A stretch of DNA of 64,000 nucleotides, from assembly GCA_039720395.1 (NCBI GenBank), contig CM077820.1, positions 55,992,196 through 56,056,195 of the forward strand, in the 5' to 3' direction. The position numbers were made by a program, and so were the translations under genes. Each line of letters begins with the position of its first letter. Within the stretch, counting starts at the first letter, position 1. This stretch comes from Liquidambar formosana (Eukaryota > Streptophyta > Magnoliopsida > Saxifragales > Altingiaceae). The notes under the pieces were generated by a model, which was not told the origin of the DNA, ran no database searches, and saw only the letters and a program-made list of their open reading frames with translations. This document shows positions 47,301 to 59,139 of the stretch, in pieces.

Positions 47301-47549
47301 ATCATGAGAATCTTCAAGCGCCTTCTTCATAAATCTGCAACATCCATGTCCTTATGTCAGTAACCAAGTACCAGAAGAATGAGAACTCCAAATAATATTA
47401 TATGACCAACCATACTTATTAGACAACACTGTGGACTCCTCAAATAACTGCTTTCTCTTCCTTGATTTTGGTTTTGGCTGCTCAGCAGGTGGAGTTGATT
47501 GGTTTGCCAGTTCAGGTGATAGATGCCCTGCAGCATGCGAACGCAACAT
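44336..47549 (-). pseudogene. RAD21/SCC1 cohesin subunit copy, 5'-truncated, premature stop
   Basis: RAD21 (SCC1/SYN) is the kleisin that closes the cohesin ring; its C-terminal winged helix binds SMC1. Exons on the minus strand: 47,549-47,416, 47,334-47,198, 47,101-46,506, 45,798-45,759, 45,576-45,531, 45,444-45,309 and 44,431-44,336, all GT/AG and in phase. They encode KSRKRKQLFEESTVLSNK, FMKKALEDSHDLLRKRRNIP, DFVSLKPHLVVLEE, GLSDIHEMMNSAG, AVAQYLKKRSPIT, ISEDLSGDLSLNHILEGKSR and LKSYGLVDVQQDEPYGGITL, a clear match to plant RAD21. Two defects: the N-terminal SMC3-binding domain is absent, and TGA at 45,335-45,333 replaces the codon after SRKL, removing about 40 residues of the C-terminal domain. 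From the ATG at 47,549 the product would be 354 residues. A 45-residue tandem repeat (DPVPDLDMETERLRQYEADA and its near copy) lies in the third exon listed. It could be a captured or truncated duplicate. Confidence 0.88.
45154..45190. repeat. (CACCCC)n microsatellite
   Basis: About five C-rich hexamers in a RAD21-copy intron, followed by an A-run. The Gly/Val frame on the minus strand is a repeat product. Confidence 0.9.
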
Positions 47550-48799
47550 TGTTTCAAAAGCAAAACAAATTTGGGTCTTAAGGACCCTACATCAGTTGTG
47601 CATATATCCAGTGATGATAAATATGCACCCACCAAATGAAATATGAGTATCAAAAATTACAAAGAATTTGACGAAGGTAGCTCAAAGGAAAGTAGCAGAA
47701 ACCCTAGGTTGAATATAATCCACCCAAATCTCTTCACTGGTAATTGAAACCCTCAATAATGAACACATGGATCTCATGAACTAAGAGAAAATGAGAAACC
47801 CTACATTGAATATGTCTTCTAACCCTTCTAACCCACCCAAATCTCTTCACTGGTAATTGAAAAATTACAATTTGAAAGACTATACCTTGAGTCCATGACA
47901 CGATAACAGAGGAACCCCATTGGCACTGGCAAACAGAGAGAGAGAGAGTGTGCGTGTGAGTGCAAATAGAGAGAGAGAGCGAGAGCGAGAGAGAGAGTGC
48001 GTATGTGCACGTGAGACCAAAGTGGAGTTAAATATAAAATTTGAATATGGATTTGAAGAGAAAATAAGGGGGAAGATGAGAGAGTGAAGGGTTTATGGGT
48101 TAGAAAAACAGGGGAGAAGATGTGTGCGTGTGGTCTAATAGGAGGGGGAAAAAAACATAGACAACAGAGAGTTTGGACATGTAGGGCATTTACTGTTCAC
48201 CTACGGTAAAAACACCCCCCTGGATTATATTAGAAGGGCAGATACCATCATCTCTTGTGTGCTAATATACAACGAGTTATAGATCTTCTAGTACACTTCC
48301 CTAACCTTCGTAGCATGATGACACAGCCACAATTCTGACGCTCCTACACCTTGAGATTGATCAATAGCGTTGCCAGGACATCTTGTGGCCCAACACCTTT
48401 TGCAATGTAACCAAAACTGTTTACAGTAGATCGCCGAATTCCAATCATGTGGGCTGTGGGCAGCTCAAGAAGCTCATAACATCTCATCATCCACTCCCTT
48501 GGTCAAAGAAACTCAGTACCACAGTCTGCAATTCGACCAACAAGAAGGGAGTTGGCTGGAGTTTTGAATAATAAGAGAACTTGAAACTCTAGCAAAGTAA
48601 TAATAAAATTCAAGGTAACGTAATTCCAAAACTCCTACGTTTATATCAACAATCACAATTGGAGAGGGAAAACCAATCCAAAAACACTATCTGACCAGGA
48701 AATTAGTCTAATCAAATGCCATCCAAGAAGTATCATTGAGACATCAAAAATAGAAGTAAGGCTAAAACAATACCACACCAAAGTTATAAGATCTCAACT
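47550..48799. other. Region between the RAD21 copy and the Ulp1-type gene
   Basis: No gene recognised. Holds a local duplication (CCACCCAAATCTCTTCACTG with its flank at about 47,720 and 47,835) and a GA-rich tract at 47,935-47,995 that, on the minus strand, is a CT-rich leader-like sequence ahead of the RAD21 copy. 48,200-48,799 is the 3' flank of the Ulp1-type gene. Confidence 0.5.
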
Positions 48800-51700
48800 T
48801 CATTCTCGTGCACGTGAAACGATATTCGCTTTTTCCGCATTATTGTCATCCAAAATCATGGCAGCAACAATCTTGAACCGATATTTGTCCATTTTAACCT
48901 AATGCAATAAGATAAATTTTATTACCAACACTTACTAGTTTGATATGATGCGTGTAAACCCAAATGGGAAAACAAATTTGATTACAAATTAAATGCCTAC
49001 AACAACTCTATTTCTTTAGTAAATACTTACAGCGTTCAGCGTTAATGGCATGGCTCCATCCCATGACTTTAGATATTTGATTAAGAACACTCCACAATCA
49101 TAGCTACAATGGGAAAGTGTATTACCAATTAATAAGTACGAATAAGTAAGATAAATCTAACATGCATCTCCCGGTATAATAAACAAATGCGGTTACCCAT
49201 TCCACCAATGTACCCCATACTCATCTTACCCGTTATCCTGCTTTGGCAATTGTGGATGTACAACATTAAAGTCAGCCAATGAGACTCGATCGCCCCCATC
49301 CAATTCTTTTAACATAATACACAATGCCTCTATCTGCATATATTCATTGATCAACAATACTTAGACACAGTAAAAGCCACATTGATATGTTTTTCACGGG
49401 TCAACAATCCATAGACATTATATCAAAATATCAAATTTGCACTTAGCATGCATTATTGACTTGTGGGGAAAAAAGAATACACGAATACAACTTACCAACT
49501 TTCTTAGGAATTGATTATGTTTGGGGTTTGGCCTTCCACTGAGCGAGTCCAGCCACTCAAACCGCTTCTCTTTCAGGTTCACAACAATTGCAACCCAATG
49601 GAAATTAATACATACTGGGACGAACAGCTGCAATAGATATGCCATGTACATAGGTAATCAATGTTGAAGGAAATCAATATTTGTTTATTAAGTTATAGAG
49701 CAATGAACTACAGTGGCCAGCTAAACTAAAGCCAATCCATACCATTTCACAGTCAAGTACATTGTAGCCAAGTAGTTCATGGTTGTAATACTTTTGCAAC
49801 TTTTTTCTAACACATTCAGAATTTTTGAGACTTCGCATTGTCAATACCTCATCCTGCACACAGCATGTTTATATTTTCAAATAAATTGGAAAAACATTGC
49901 CTGATTAACCCACCTCAATTTGAAGAGGTCATAAAACTATCAAAAATAGATCAACTGTAAATGTACTAGTATGTAAGTGCACTAACCCCAAATATGGGCG
50001 AGAAGAAGTGTCGTCGCATTGGGGGGAGTTGGTTAGCGTTTAACACGCGGCACTGCATTTCTATTATCTACAAATACATTAATCGGATTAAAATAGATTG
50101 AATGATGGACAATATCACATATCATTATGTATGGATTATGTAAAAACAATTTAATCACTGAATATTAAGACTTGTGAGATTACATACCGGACTGCTAACA
50201 CAATTCTTTTTAGCCAACGACAATAACTCGAACCTTGTTAGGTAGTATCCATGCATTTCTACGAGTTGTTCGCTGGAAAACACACATTACAAAAACAAAT
50301 CAGATGGATTGTTGACAAAAGACATAATAATAGCAATGTAATATGACCATGCAATGCCCTACGAATAACACATCGTATGGGTATTCAACTTCTTTATTTT
50401 GTTGTTTTATAAGCAAGAAAGATATTTATTAATCAAACGATAAAAGTACAATAGAAGGGAAACGAAAGGGGGAAGCAGGAGTCTACCCATACAAAACCAC
50501 ACAGAGAACAATCAAACACAAGAAGCAAAACACAAAAAACTACCAATGCGTACAACAACCAGCCCCAAAACCCACTATCCATAACATACGCAAAACCATA
50601 TTATACTAACTGCACACACATCCAAACTAATTGCACATCATATGGGTATTCGACTCATACTAGCAACACACATGTTAATCGAAGGTAAGAACAATGTCAA
50701 ATAGTTAACAGTACACATGTACAATAAACCTTGCACATGTACGAACATTTTCACCATATGGGTAGCAACCAACTTATGATTTAACTCACGTTTCAGCGAG
50801 GTGATCGTTAAATGCATAGTCAACAACAACCCTTTCCGCTGCCTTCAATGCGGAAAATCTTGACACGCACTGTTGCACGTACGGCGATTGTAAAGCCCTA
50901 CTTGGATTGGTGACACGAACAGGCCGTCCAGAAGGGGCTGCATCCTGTGGAACTTGCAAATCATGGGAAGATCCTGCCACATCAGCCGCTGCTGATGAAG
51001 GGCCACCAGATTGTCCCATCCGCGATTGGAAAGGGGTAGCAAAATCCCCCCGGAGGGGACCGTCGAATACACGCTCAGTGTGCGGACTAGTAGGGTCCGT
51101 ATGTCCACCATACCCTACTGCAACCTTCAACAAATCTATTTCTTTGCCCAATTGGGCATATGCTGCCCGCACACGCTCATACTGCTCCTGAAAAAAGTAA
51201 AATGATGTGCAATGAACAAAAATTCCACAAATTGGTTGGCCAAACATGAATCTAAGTTAACCAATCTCATTCAGAATAAATTCAAAAAACTACGTAACAA
51301 ATAGGTAGCGTGAGAATTATATACACACACTATCTACATAATTTCACAATATGGAGCTCACCATGGGTGACAAGACTCCCATGTTTGCATCAGACGAAGA
51401 CGAAGACGGTGCCTGTACTGCCTGGACCTGCATGACACAACCATATTGTATTAGACAATATTAATGTAGTAATTATGCTGAACTCAATGATATAGTAACC
51501 AATTGATGAAGTTGCATACCTTCCCCTTACCATACCCCCCCAGTTCATGTTCCCGCTTGACCCTTCTACGCACAAGATTGTCAGTCCAAGCTTGTATGCG
51601 TGGGTTGGTGCTACACACCGGTAGACCAACATCAAAGCGGTCGAAGTAGAAAAACTATTTAATATGAACATATATTTGAACATTAGAAACTAATATCAAT

Positions 51701-52709
51701 ACTAAATAGTTTGATTATAAATATAAAAAATAAATAAATTTAGAAGAAATATATACCATCAAAAATACCAAACAGCCGGAGATGTATTTCTGACCAGAAC
51801 GGGATTTCGCTGCCCCAGCCTTAAGGCAATCTAGTACATACTTGGCCCAATTATATGTCTTTAAGGCATTCGGGTCACTGAAAGCAGGCAACAATTTACG
51901 ATTGCCTTCCTGCCTTGACGATGGAGATAGCAAGGTAGCACACGCATATCTAGCAAATGCAGTCTTAAATTTGTCCCCCGCCTTCAAGGACACAACCTTC
52001 CTTTCTAGCTCTTGCAGTGTTTCACATACAACTGGATCATCACATTTCCCAGCAGGAAATATATCAAAACCTTTGCATTGTATTCCCATAACAACACTTA
52101 CATCATGTGGTGTGATGGGTATGTATTGGTTTCCCTCCAACTCCAGCCGGCAATCCTCTGGATTGAAATGTTGAAGAAGCCAATAACAAAGAGGGTGCTG
52201 CAACTTCCGAACTTTTAAACTCAGTAACCCAGCTAGGCCTATTTCCCTTACGGCCTCATTCTTCTTATTATCGAATTTTGAAATGGTCTTAATAAATCTC
52301 TTTTGACCAGAGCGGGTACAGAGGTTCCGATGCTACACAACCAAATTAAGATATGTCAATGTATAGTATAAGTAACATGTTTACAAGAACTTGCATATTA
52401 ATATGTTCTCATATATACCTGTGCAGTTGTAGCTTCATGGGGAATTGCCTCATGGGAAGGCAAGCCCTCTTCTATGCCTTTTTGTTTCGAGTCAGTAGGA
52501 AGCGCCTCACGGGTAGGCGAGCCCTCTTCGCTGCTTTTCTCGTCCGAGTCGGGAATAATTGCAGCAGGGTTAGCCGAGCACTCTACTGTAGCTATTTCTT
52601 CGGACTCCCCAGGTATGGCATGGGTAGGCGAGCACTCTTGTCTACCTTTGTCTTCTGATTCAGGAGGAATTGGTACCTGTTTAGACCCTCGCCTCTTGTA
52701 CCGAGGCAT
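48800..52709 (-). CDS. Ulp1-type (C48) cysteine protease, transposon-type architecture, 12 exons
   Basis: Ulp1-family proteases cleave SUMO-like proteins; plant transposons often carry relatives of unknown target. Exons on the minus strand: 52,709-52,419, 52,332-51,757, 51,654-51,520, 51,427-51,362, 51,187-50,790, 50,272-50,188, 50,052-49,987, 49,853-49,743, 49,627-49,496, 49,333-49,230, 49,103-49,031 and 48,898-48,800. All borders are GT/AG, phases agree, and 711 residues end in TGA. The catalytic set is complete: His586 (NFHWVAIVV), Asp603 (EWLDSL), Gln652 (LPKQDNG) and Cys658 (YDCGVFL); the His-Asp (17) and Gln-Cys (6) spacings equal those of yeast Ulp1. Residues 1-97 are acidic repeats with EGSPTRE/EGLPSHE-type phrases. 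Residues 98-289 hold HPLCYWLLQHF and IPITPHDVSVVMG, as in plant transposon-linked Ulp1 proteins. Residues 357-380 are probable coiled coil. Start chosen as the first ATG of the open frame. A domesticated gene or a living element gene both fit. Confidence 0.85.
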
Positions 52710-53154
52710 CTCTAAATTTGTTTCAAACTACAGTTGGAAAATTGGACATTGATTGCAATGTCAGTATTGTTTCACATTGCAATTTCAGTATTTCTATCAA
52801 ACTGTTTCAAATTATAATTGGAAATAGGTTGCAAATTACACATACATACAGTACAACACATGTTTCGCCATAAGGGGGAGGGGGGGGGGGGATATAATAT
52901 CTTGAAACAGAGGGTTATGGTTTACCCAAAACCCCTCCTGATTGCAATTTCAGTAGTAGTCTTTAATATTAGTAACAAAAATTTACAAACAAAGAGGATT
53001 AGAAGGGTTACGGTTTACCCAAAAACCCTTTTTGCATAAAAAATAGGGGAAAATAGTTGATCAACAATACATGACAGAGTAGAAGGAAGCAGACACTCAC
53101 TTGGAATGTCGATGAAGAGATATTATTTCGTTCGTCCTGCCTTATAGATCTCAA

Positions 53155-53392
53155 TACCTATCTGTATCCTTCTCAATCGTCTCTCTCTCTTCTCAGTGCT
53201 GAGTGGTGAGTGCCGACTGCTTCAAGATCTCAGATCTATTTGTATCCTTCTCAATCGTCGCTCTCTCTTCTCAGTGCTGAGTGGTGAGTGCCGACTGCTT
53301 CAAGATCTCAGATCTATTTGTATCCTTCTCAATCGTCGCTCTCTCTTCTCAGTGCTGAGTGGTGAGTGCCGACTGCTTCAAGATCTCAATCC
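53155..53392 (+). repeat. 78-bp minisatellite, three copies, upstream of the Ulp1-type gene
   Basis: CAGTGCTGAGTGGTGAGTGC occurs at 53,194, 53,272 and 53,350, period 78, nearly identical copies with TTCAAGATCTCAGATC and CTTCTCAATCGT between. It lies about 450-700 bases upstream of the Ulp1-type gene's ATG, in its promoter or leader. Confidence 0.95.
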
Positions 53393-53649
53393 CTTTCTAT
53401 CAGTTTATCTCTTTCGTAGTGAGAACGGTAAAGGAATAGTAGGGGCATTAGGGCACGAATGGGGTATTTGGGGATTGCAAATTGGAATGTTCAGCAAGCC
53501 AGCACCGTCAATTCCTTAACATATCTAAACGGTGCGTTTCGCCCATCTATCATTACAAGCACAAAGCCCGCGTCTCCAAGTCGATGCATCATTCACTTCA
53601 AAAATGCCGAAAATATGTTCATATTGGAATTTTACAAAAACTAAAAATT

Positions 53650-54420
53650 TGTCTTGCGCATATTAAAATCATTTTAGTGACCTCAGAGATTTGTAAAAAT
53701 TTTAGGGTACTGACATGATCTGTAAATGTAATTTTATTTAGGGTACTGAAATAATCTTTTCATGTACTAAAATTTATTTTAAAAATAAAATGATATTTAC
53801 CCGGCCTAAACTTTATTTGAAGGAACTCATGCGCACACGTTTTACATTCATAGCGTATATCTGATATCCCCAATTAGTACATTCGGCGTCGGAACCACGT
53901 TTGGGATAGTTGAAAAATTTTAGGGCACTGAAATGATATTTGGGGTATTAAAATTTATTGGAAAAAAGAAGAAACAATGTTACGATGTGTTAAGGGTATA
54001 AGTATATTACAATGAATTAGTAATTTATTTGATAAAAAAAAATAAAGGAAATGAAAACATATAATGTACGTGTTTTGCATTTATAGCGTACATTTTGGGT
54101 GAGGTATGCGTACATATTTCGAGCTGATTGCATACATATTATACCCTCATTTAGTACATTTGAGGTCGGGACCATGTTTGGAAAAAAGAAATAACAAAAT
54201 GAAAACATAGAACGTACGTGTTTTAGTACATATTATATCCTCATTTAGTACATTAGGGGTTGGCACCACGATTGGGATTTGGCAAACATTTTAGGGCACT
54301 AAAAGGATCTTTGGGGTACTAAAATTTATTTGCAAAAATAAGGAACAATGTCATAATGAATTAGTAAATTATTTCGACAATTTATTGGAAGAAAGAATAA
54401 ACAAGGTTACGATGCGTTAC
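53650..54420 (+). repeat. Diverged edge of the satellite array
   Basis: Two to three degenerate units: GCGTACATTTTGGGTG, TTAGTACATT, GGGACCATGTTTGG and TTTTAGGGCACTGAAATGAT recur with many substitutions and truncations before the regular array begins. Confidence 0.85.
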
Positions 54421-57400
54421 GGGTGTAAGCATGTCATAATGAATTAGTAATTTATTTGGGAAAAAAAAAAGGGAATCGAAAAGATAGAACGTACGTGTTT
54501 TGACTGTATAGCGTACATCTTAATTAACCAATGCGTACATATTTCATGCTCGTTGCGTACATATTATATGCTCGTTTCGTACATTTGGGGTGGGGACCAC
54601 GTTTGAGCTTTGGTAAACATTTTAGGGCGCTAAAATGATCTTTGGGGTACTACAATTTATTGGGAAAAAAGAATAAACAAGGTTACGATGCGTTAAGGGT
54701 GTAAGCATGTCATAATGAATTAGTAATTTATTTGGGAAAAAAAAAAGGGAATCGAAAAGATAGAACGTACGTGTTTTGACTGTATAGCGTACATCTTAAT
54801 TAACCAATGCGTACATATTTCATGCTCGTTGCGTACATATTATATGCTCGTTTCGTACATTTGGGGTGGGGACCACGTTTGAGCTTTGGTAAACATTTTA
54901 GGGCGCTAAAATGATCTTTGGGGTACTACAATTTATTGGGAAAAAAGAATAAACAAGGTTACGATGCGTTAAGGGTGTAAGCATGTCATAATGAATTAGT
55001 AATTTATTTGGGAAAAAAAAAAGGGAATCGAAAAGATAGAACGTACGTGTTTTGACTGTATAGCGTACATCTTAATTAACCAATGCGTACATATTTCATG
55101 CTCGTTGCGTACATATTATATGCTCGTTTCGTACATTTGGGGTGGGGACCACGTTTGAGCTTTGGTAAACATTTTAGGGCGCTAAAATGATCTTTGGGGT
55201 ACTACAATTTATTGGGAAAAAAGAATAAACAAGGTTACGATGCGTTAAGGGTGTAAGCATGTCATAATGAATTAGTAATTTATTTGGGAAAAAAAAAAGG
55301 GAATCGAAAAGATAGAACGTACGTGTTTTGACTGTATAGCGTACATCTTAATTAACCAATGCGTACATATTTCATGCTCGTTGCGTACATATTATATGCT
55401 CGTTTCGTACATTTGGGGTGGGGACCACGTTTGAGCTTTGGTAAACATTTTAGGGCGCTAAAATGATCTTTGGGGTACTACAATTTATTGGGAAAAAAGA
55501 ATAAACAAGGTTACGATGCGTTAAGGGTGTAAGCATGTCATAATGAATTAGTAATTTATTTGGGAAAAAAAAAAGGGAATCGAAAAGATAGAACGTACGT
55601 GTTTTGACTGTATAGCGTACATCTTAATTAACCAATGCGTACATATTTCATGCTCGTTGCGTACATATTATATGCTCGTTTCGTACATTTGGGGTGGGGA
55701 CCACGTTTGAGCTTTGGTAAACATTTTAGGGCGCTAAAATGATCTTTGGGGTACTACAATTTATTGGGAAAAAAGAATAAACAAGGTTACGATGCGTTAA
55801 GGGTGTAAGCATGTCATAATGAATTAGTAATTTATTTGGGAAAAAAAAAAGGGAATCGAAAAGATAGAACGTACGTGTTTTGACTGTATAGCGTACATCT
55901 TAATTAACCAATGCGTACATATTTCATGCTCGTTGCGTACATATTATATGCTCGTTTCGTACATTTGGGGTGGGGACCACGTTTGAGCTTTGGTAAACAT
56001 TTTAGGGCGCTAAAATGATCTTTGGGGTACTACAATTTATTGGGAAAAAAGAATAAACAAGGTTACGATGCGTTAAGGGTGTAAGCATGTCATAATGAAT
56101 TAGTAATTTATTTGGGAAAAAAAAAAGGGAATCGAAAAGATAGAACGTACGTGTTTTGACTGTATAGCGTACATCTTAATTAACCAATGCGTACATATTT
56201 CATGCTCGTTGCGTACATATTATATGCTCGTTTCGTACATTTGGGGTGGGGACCACGTTTGAGCTTTGGTAAACATTTTAGGGCGCTAAAATGATCTTTG
56301 GGGTACTACAATTTATTGGGAAAAAAGAATAAACAAGGTTACGATGCGTTAAGGGTGTAAGCATGTCATAATGAATTAGTAATTTATTTGGGAAAAAAAA
56401 AAGGGAATCGAAAAGATAGAACGTACGTGTTTTGACTGTATAGCGTACATCTTAATTAACCAATGCGTACATATTTCATGCTCGTTGCGTACATATTATA
56501 TGCTCGTTTCGTACATTTGGGGTGGGGACCACGTTTGAGCTTTGGTAAACATTTTAGGGCGCTAAAATGATCTTTGGGGTACTACAATTTATTGGGAAAA
56601 AAGAATAAACAAGGTTACGATGCGTTAAGGGTGTAAGCATGTCATAATGAATTAGTAATTTATTTGGGAAAAAAAAAAGGGAATCGAAAAGATAGAACGT
56701 ACGTGTTTTGACTGTATAGCGTACATCTTAATTAACCAATGCGTACATATTTCATGCTCGTTGCGTACATATTATATGCTCGTTTCGTACATTTGGGGTG
56801 GGGACCACGTTTGAGCTTTGGTAAACATTTTAGGGCGCTAAAATGATCTTTGGGGTACTACAATTTATTGGGAAAAAAGAATAAACAAGGTTACGATGCG
56901 TTAAGGGTGTAAGCATGTCATAATGAATTAGTAATTTATTTGGGAAAAAAAAAAGGGAATCGAAAAGATAGAACGTACGTGTTTTGACTGTATAGCGTAC
57001 ATCTTAATTAACCAATGCGTACATATTTCATGCTCGTTGCGTACATATTATATGCTCGTTTCGTACATTTGGGGTGGGGACCACGTTTGAGCTTTGGTAA
57101 ACATTTTAGGGCGCTAAAATGATCTTTGGGGTACTACAATTTATTGGGAAAAAAGAATAAACAAGGTTACGATGCGTTAAGGGTGTAAGCATGTCATAAT
57201 GAATTAGTAATTTATTTGGGAAAAAAAAAAGGGAATCGAAAAGATAGAACGTACGTGTTTTGACTGTATAGCGTACATCTTAATTAACCAATGCGTACAT
57301 ATTTCATGCTCGTTGCGTACATATTATATGCTCGTTTCGTACATTTGGGGTGGGGACCACGTTTGAGCTTTGGTAAACATTTTAGGGCGCTAAAATGATC

Positions 57401-58745
57401 TTTGGGGTACTACAATTTATTGGGAAAAAAGAATAAACAAGGTTACGATGCGTTAAGGGTGTAAGCATGTCATAATGAATTAGTAATTTATTTGGGAAAA
57501 AAAAAAGGGAATCGAAAAGATAGAACGTACGTGTTTTGACTGTATAGCGTACATCTTAATTAACCAATGCGTACATATTTCATGCTCGTTGCGTACATAT
57601 TATATGCTCGTTTCGTACATTTGGGGTGGGGACCACGTTTGAGCTTTGGTAAACATTTTAGGGCGCTAAAATGATCTTTGGGGTACTACAATTTATTGGG
57701 AAAAAAGAATAAACAAGGTTACGATGCGTTAAGGGTGTAAGCATGTCATAATGAATTAGTAATTTATTTGGGAAAAAAAAAAGGGAATCGAAAAGATAGA
57801 ACGTACGTGTTTTGACTGTATAGCGTACATCTTAATTAACCAATGCGTACATATTTCATGCTCGTTGCGTACATATTATATGCTCGTTTCGTACATTTGG
57901 GGTGGGGACCACGTTTGAGCTTTGGTAAACATTTTAGGGCGCTAAAATGATCTTTGGGGTACTACAATTTATTGGGAAAAAAGAATAAACAAGGTTACGA
58001 TGCGTTAAGGGTGTAAGCATGTCATAATGAATTAGTAATTTATTTGGGAAAAAAAAAAGGGAATCGAAAAGATAGAACGTACGTGTTTTGACTGTATAGC
58101 GTACATCTTAATTAACCAATGCGTACATATTTCATGCTCGTTGCGTACATATTATATGCTCGTTTCGTACATTTGGGGTGGGGACCACGTTTGAGCTTTG
58201 GTAAACATTTTAGGGCGCTAATATGATCTTTGGGGTACTACAATTTATTGGGAAAAACGAATAAACAAGGTTACGATGCGTTAAGGGTGTAAGCATGTCA
58301 TAATGAATTAGTAATTTATTTGGGAAAAAAAAAAGGGAATCGAAAAAATAGAACGTACGTGTTTTGACTGTATAGCGTACATCTTAATTAACCAATGCGT
58401 ACATATTTCATGCTCGTTGCGTACATATTATATGCTCCTTTCGTACATTTGGGGTGGGGACCACGTTTGAGCTTTGGTAAACATTTTAGGGCGCTAAAAT
58501 GATCTTTGGGGTACTACAATTTATTGGGAAAAAAGAATAAACAACCTTACGATGCGTTAAGGGTATAAGCACGTCATAATGAATTATTAACGTATTTGAA
58601 AAAAAAAAAAAAAAAAAGGGAAACGAAAAGATAGAACGTACGTGTTTTGACTGTATAGCGTACATCTTAATTAACCAATATGTACATATTTGAAGTTGAT
58701 TGCATACATATTACATCCTCATTTCGTACATTTTTGGTGAGCACA
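54421..58745 (+). repeat. 276-bp satellite array, about 15 units
   Basis: The marker GGGTGTAAGC occurs at 54,421, 54,697, 54,973, 55,249, 55,525, 55,801 and so on to 58,285, and as GGGTATAAGC at 58,561: fifteen steps of exactly 276 bp. By eye the units from about 54,697 to 58,200 are identical. Changes gather at the ends: GCGTTAC near 54,417, CTAATATGATC near 58,220, GCTCCTTTCG near 58,436, and an expanded A-run near 58,600. Each unit holds the palindrome ACGTACGT and four or five CGTAC words. It codes for nothing. Confidence 0.97.
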
Positions 58746-58861
58746 AATCAGCCTGAGTTTTATTTTTTAAAAATCATTTGCCATCATTTTTAATATTTGT
58801 AGATTTATAAAAATGGTTTTGAAAAGAATTCTTGAGCTTCTAAGGTTTTTCAGGCATGGGC

Positions 58862-59137
58862 GATCGATCCTTGGCTTAGGGGGATCGATCCGCACTTTTT
58901 TAGAAAGGCCAGTTTGTCTCTGCCTACCCCGATCGATCCTTGGATGGGGCCGATCGATCCTCAGTATTTTAGAAAGGCCAGTTTGTCTCTGCCTACCCCG
59001 ATCGATCCTTGGATAGGGGCGATCGATCCTCAGTATTTTAGAAGGGCCAGTTTGTCTCTGCCTACCCCGATCGATCCTTGGATGGGGGCGATCGATCCTC
59101 AGTATTTTAGAAATTCCAGTTTGCATCTGCCTACCCC
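58862..59137. repeat. 69-bp GATCGATC minisatellite, four copies
   Basis: Units start at 58,862, 58,931, 59,000 and 59,069 (period 69), each with two GATCGATCC words plus GCCAGTTTGTCTCTGCCTAC. As 69 is a multiple of three, frames stay open on both strands (minus-strand phrase ILRIDRPHPRIDRGRQRQTG repeats), which is a property of the repeat rather than proof of coding. Confidence 0.95.
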
Positions 59138-59139
59138 GT

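Noticed and set aside
51842..52174. 110-residue plus-strand frame
   Set aside because: Antisense to exon 2 of the Ulp1-type gene, whose splice sites and protein motif are strong.
53196..53519. 107-residue frame with three identical LLQDLRSICILLNRRSLFSV blocks
   Set aside because: It is the translation of the 78-bp minisatellite, which also has period divisible by three.
54421..58745. CRISPR-like array of direct repeats
   Set aside because: The whole 276-bp unit repeats with no unique spacers, in a plant genome; it is a satellite.
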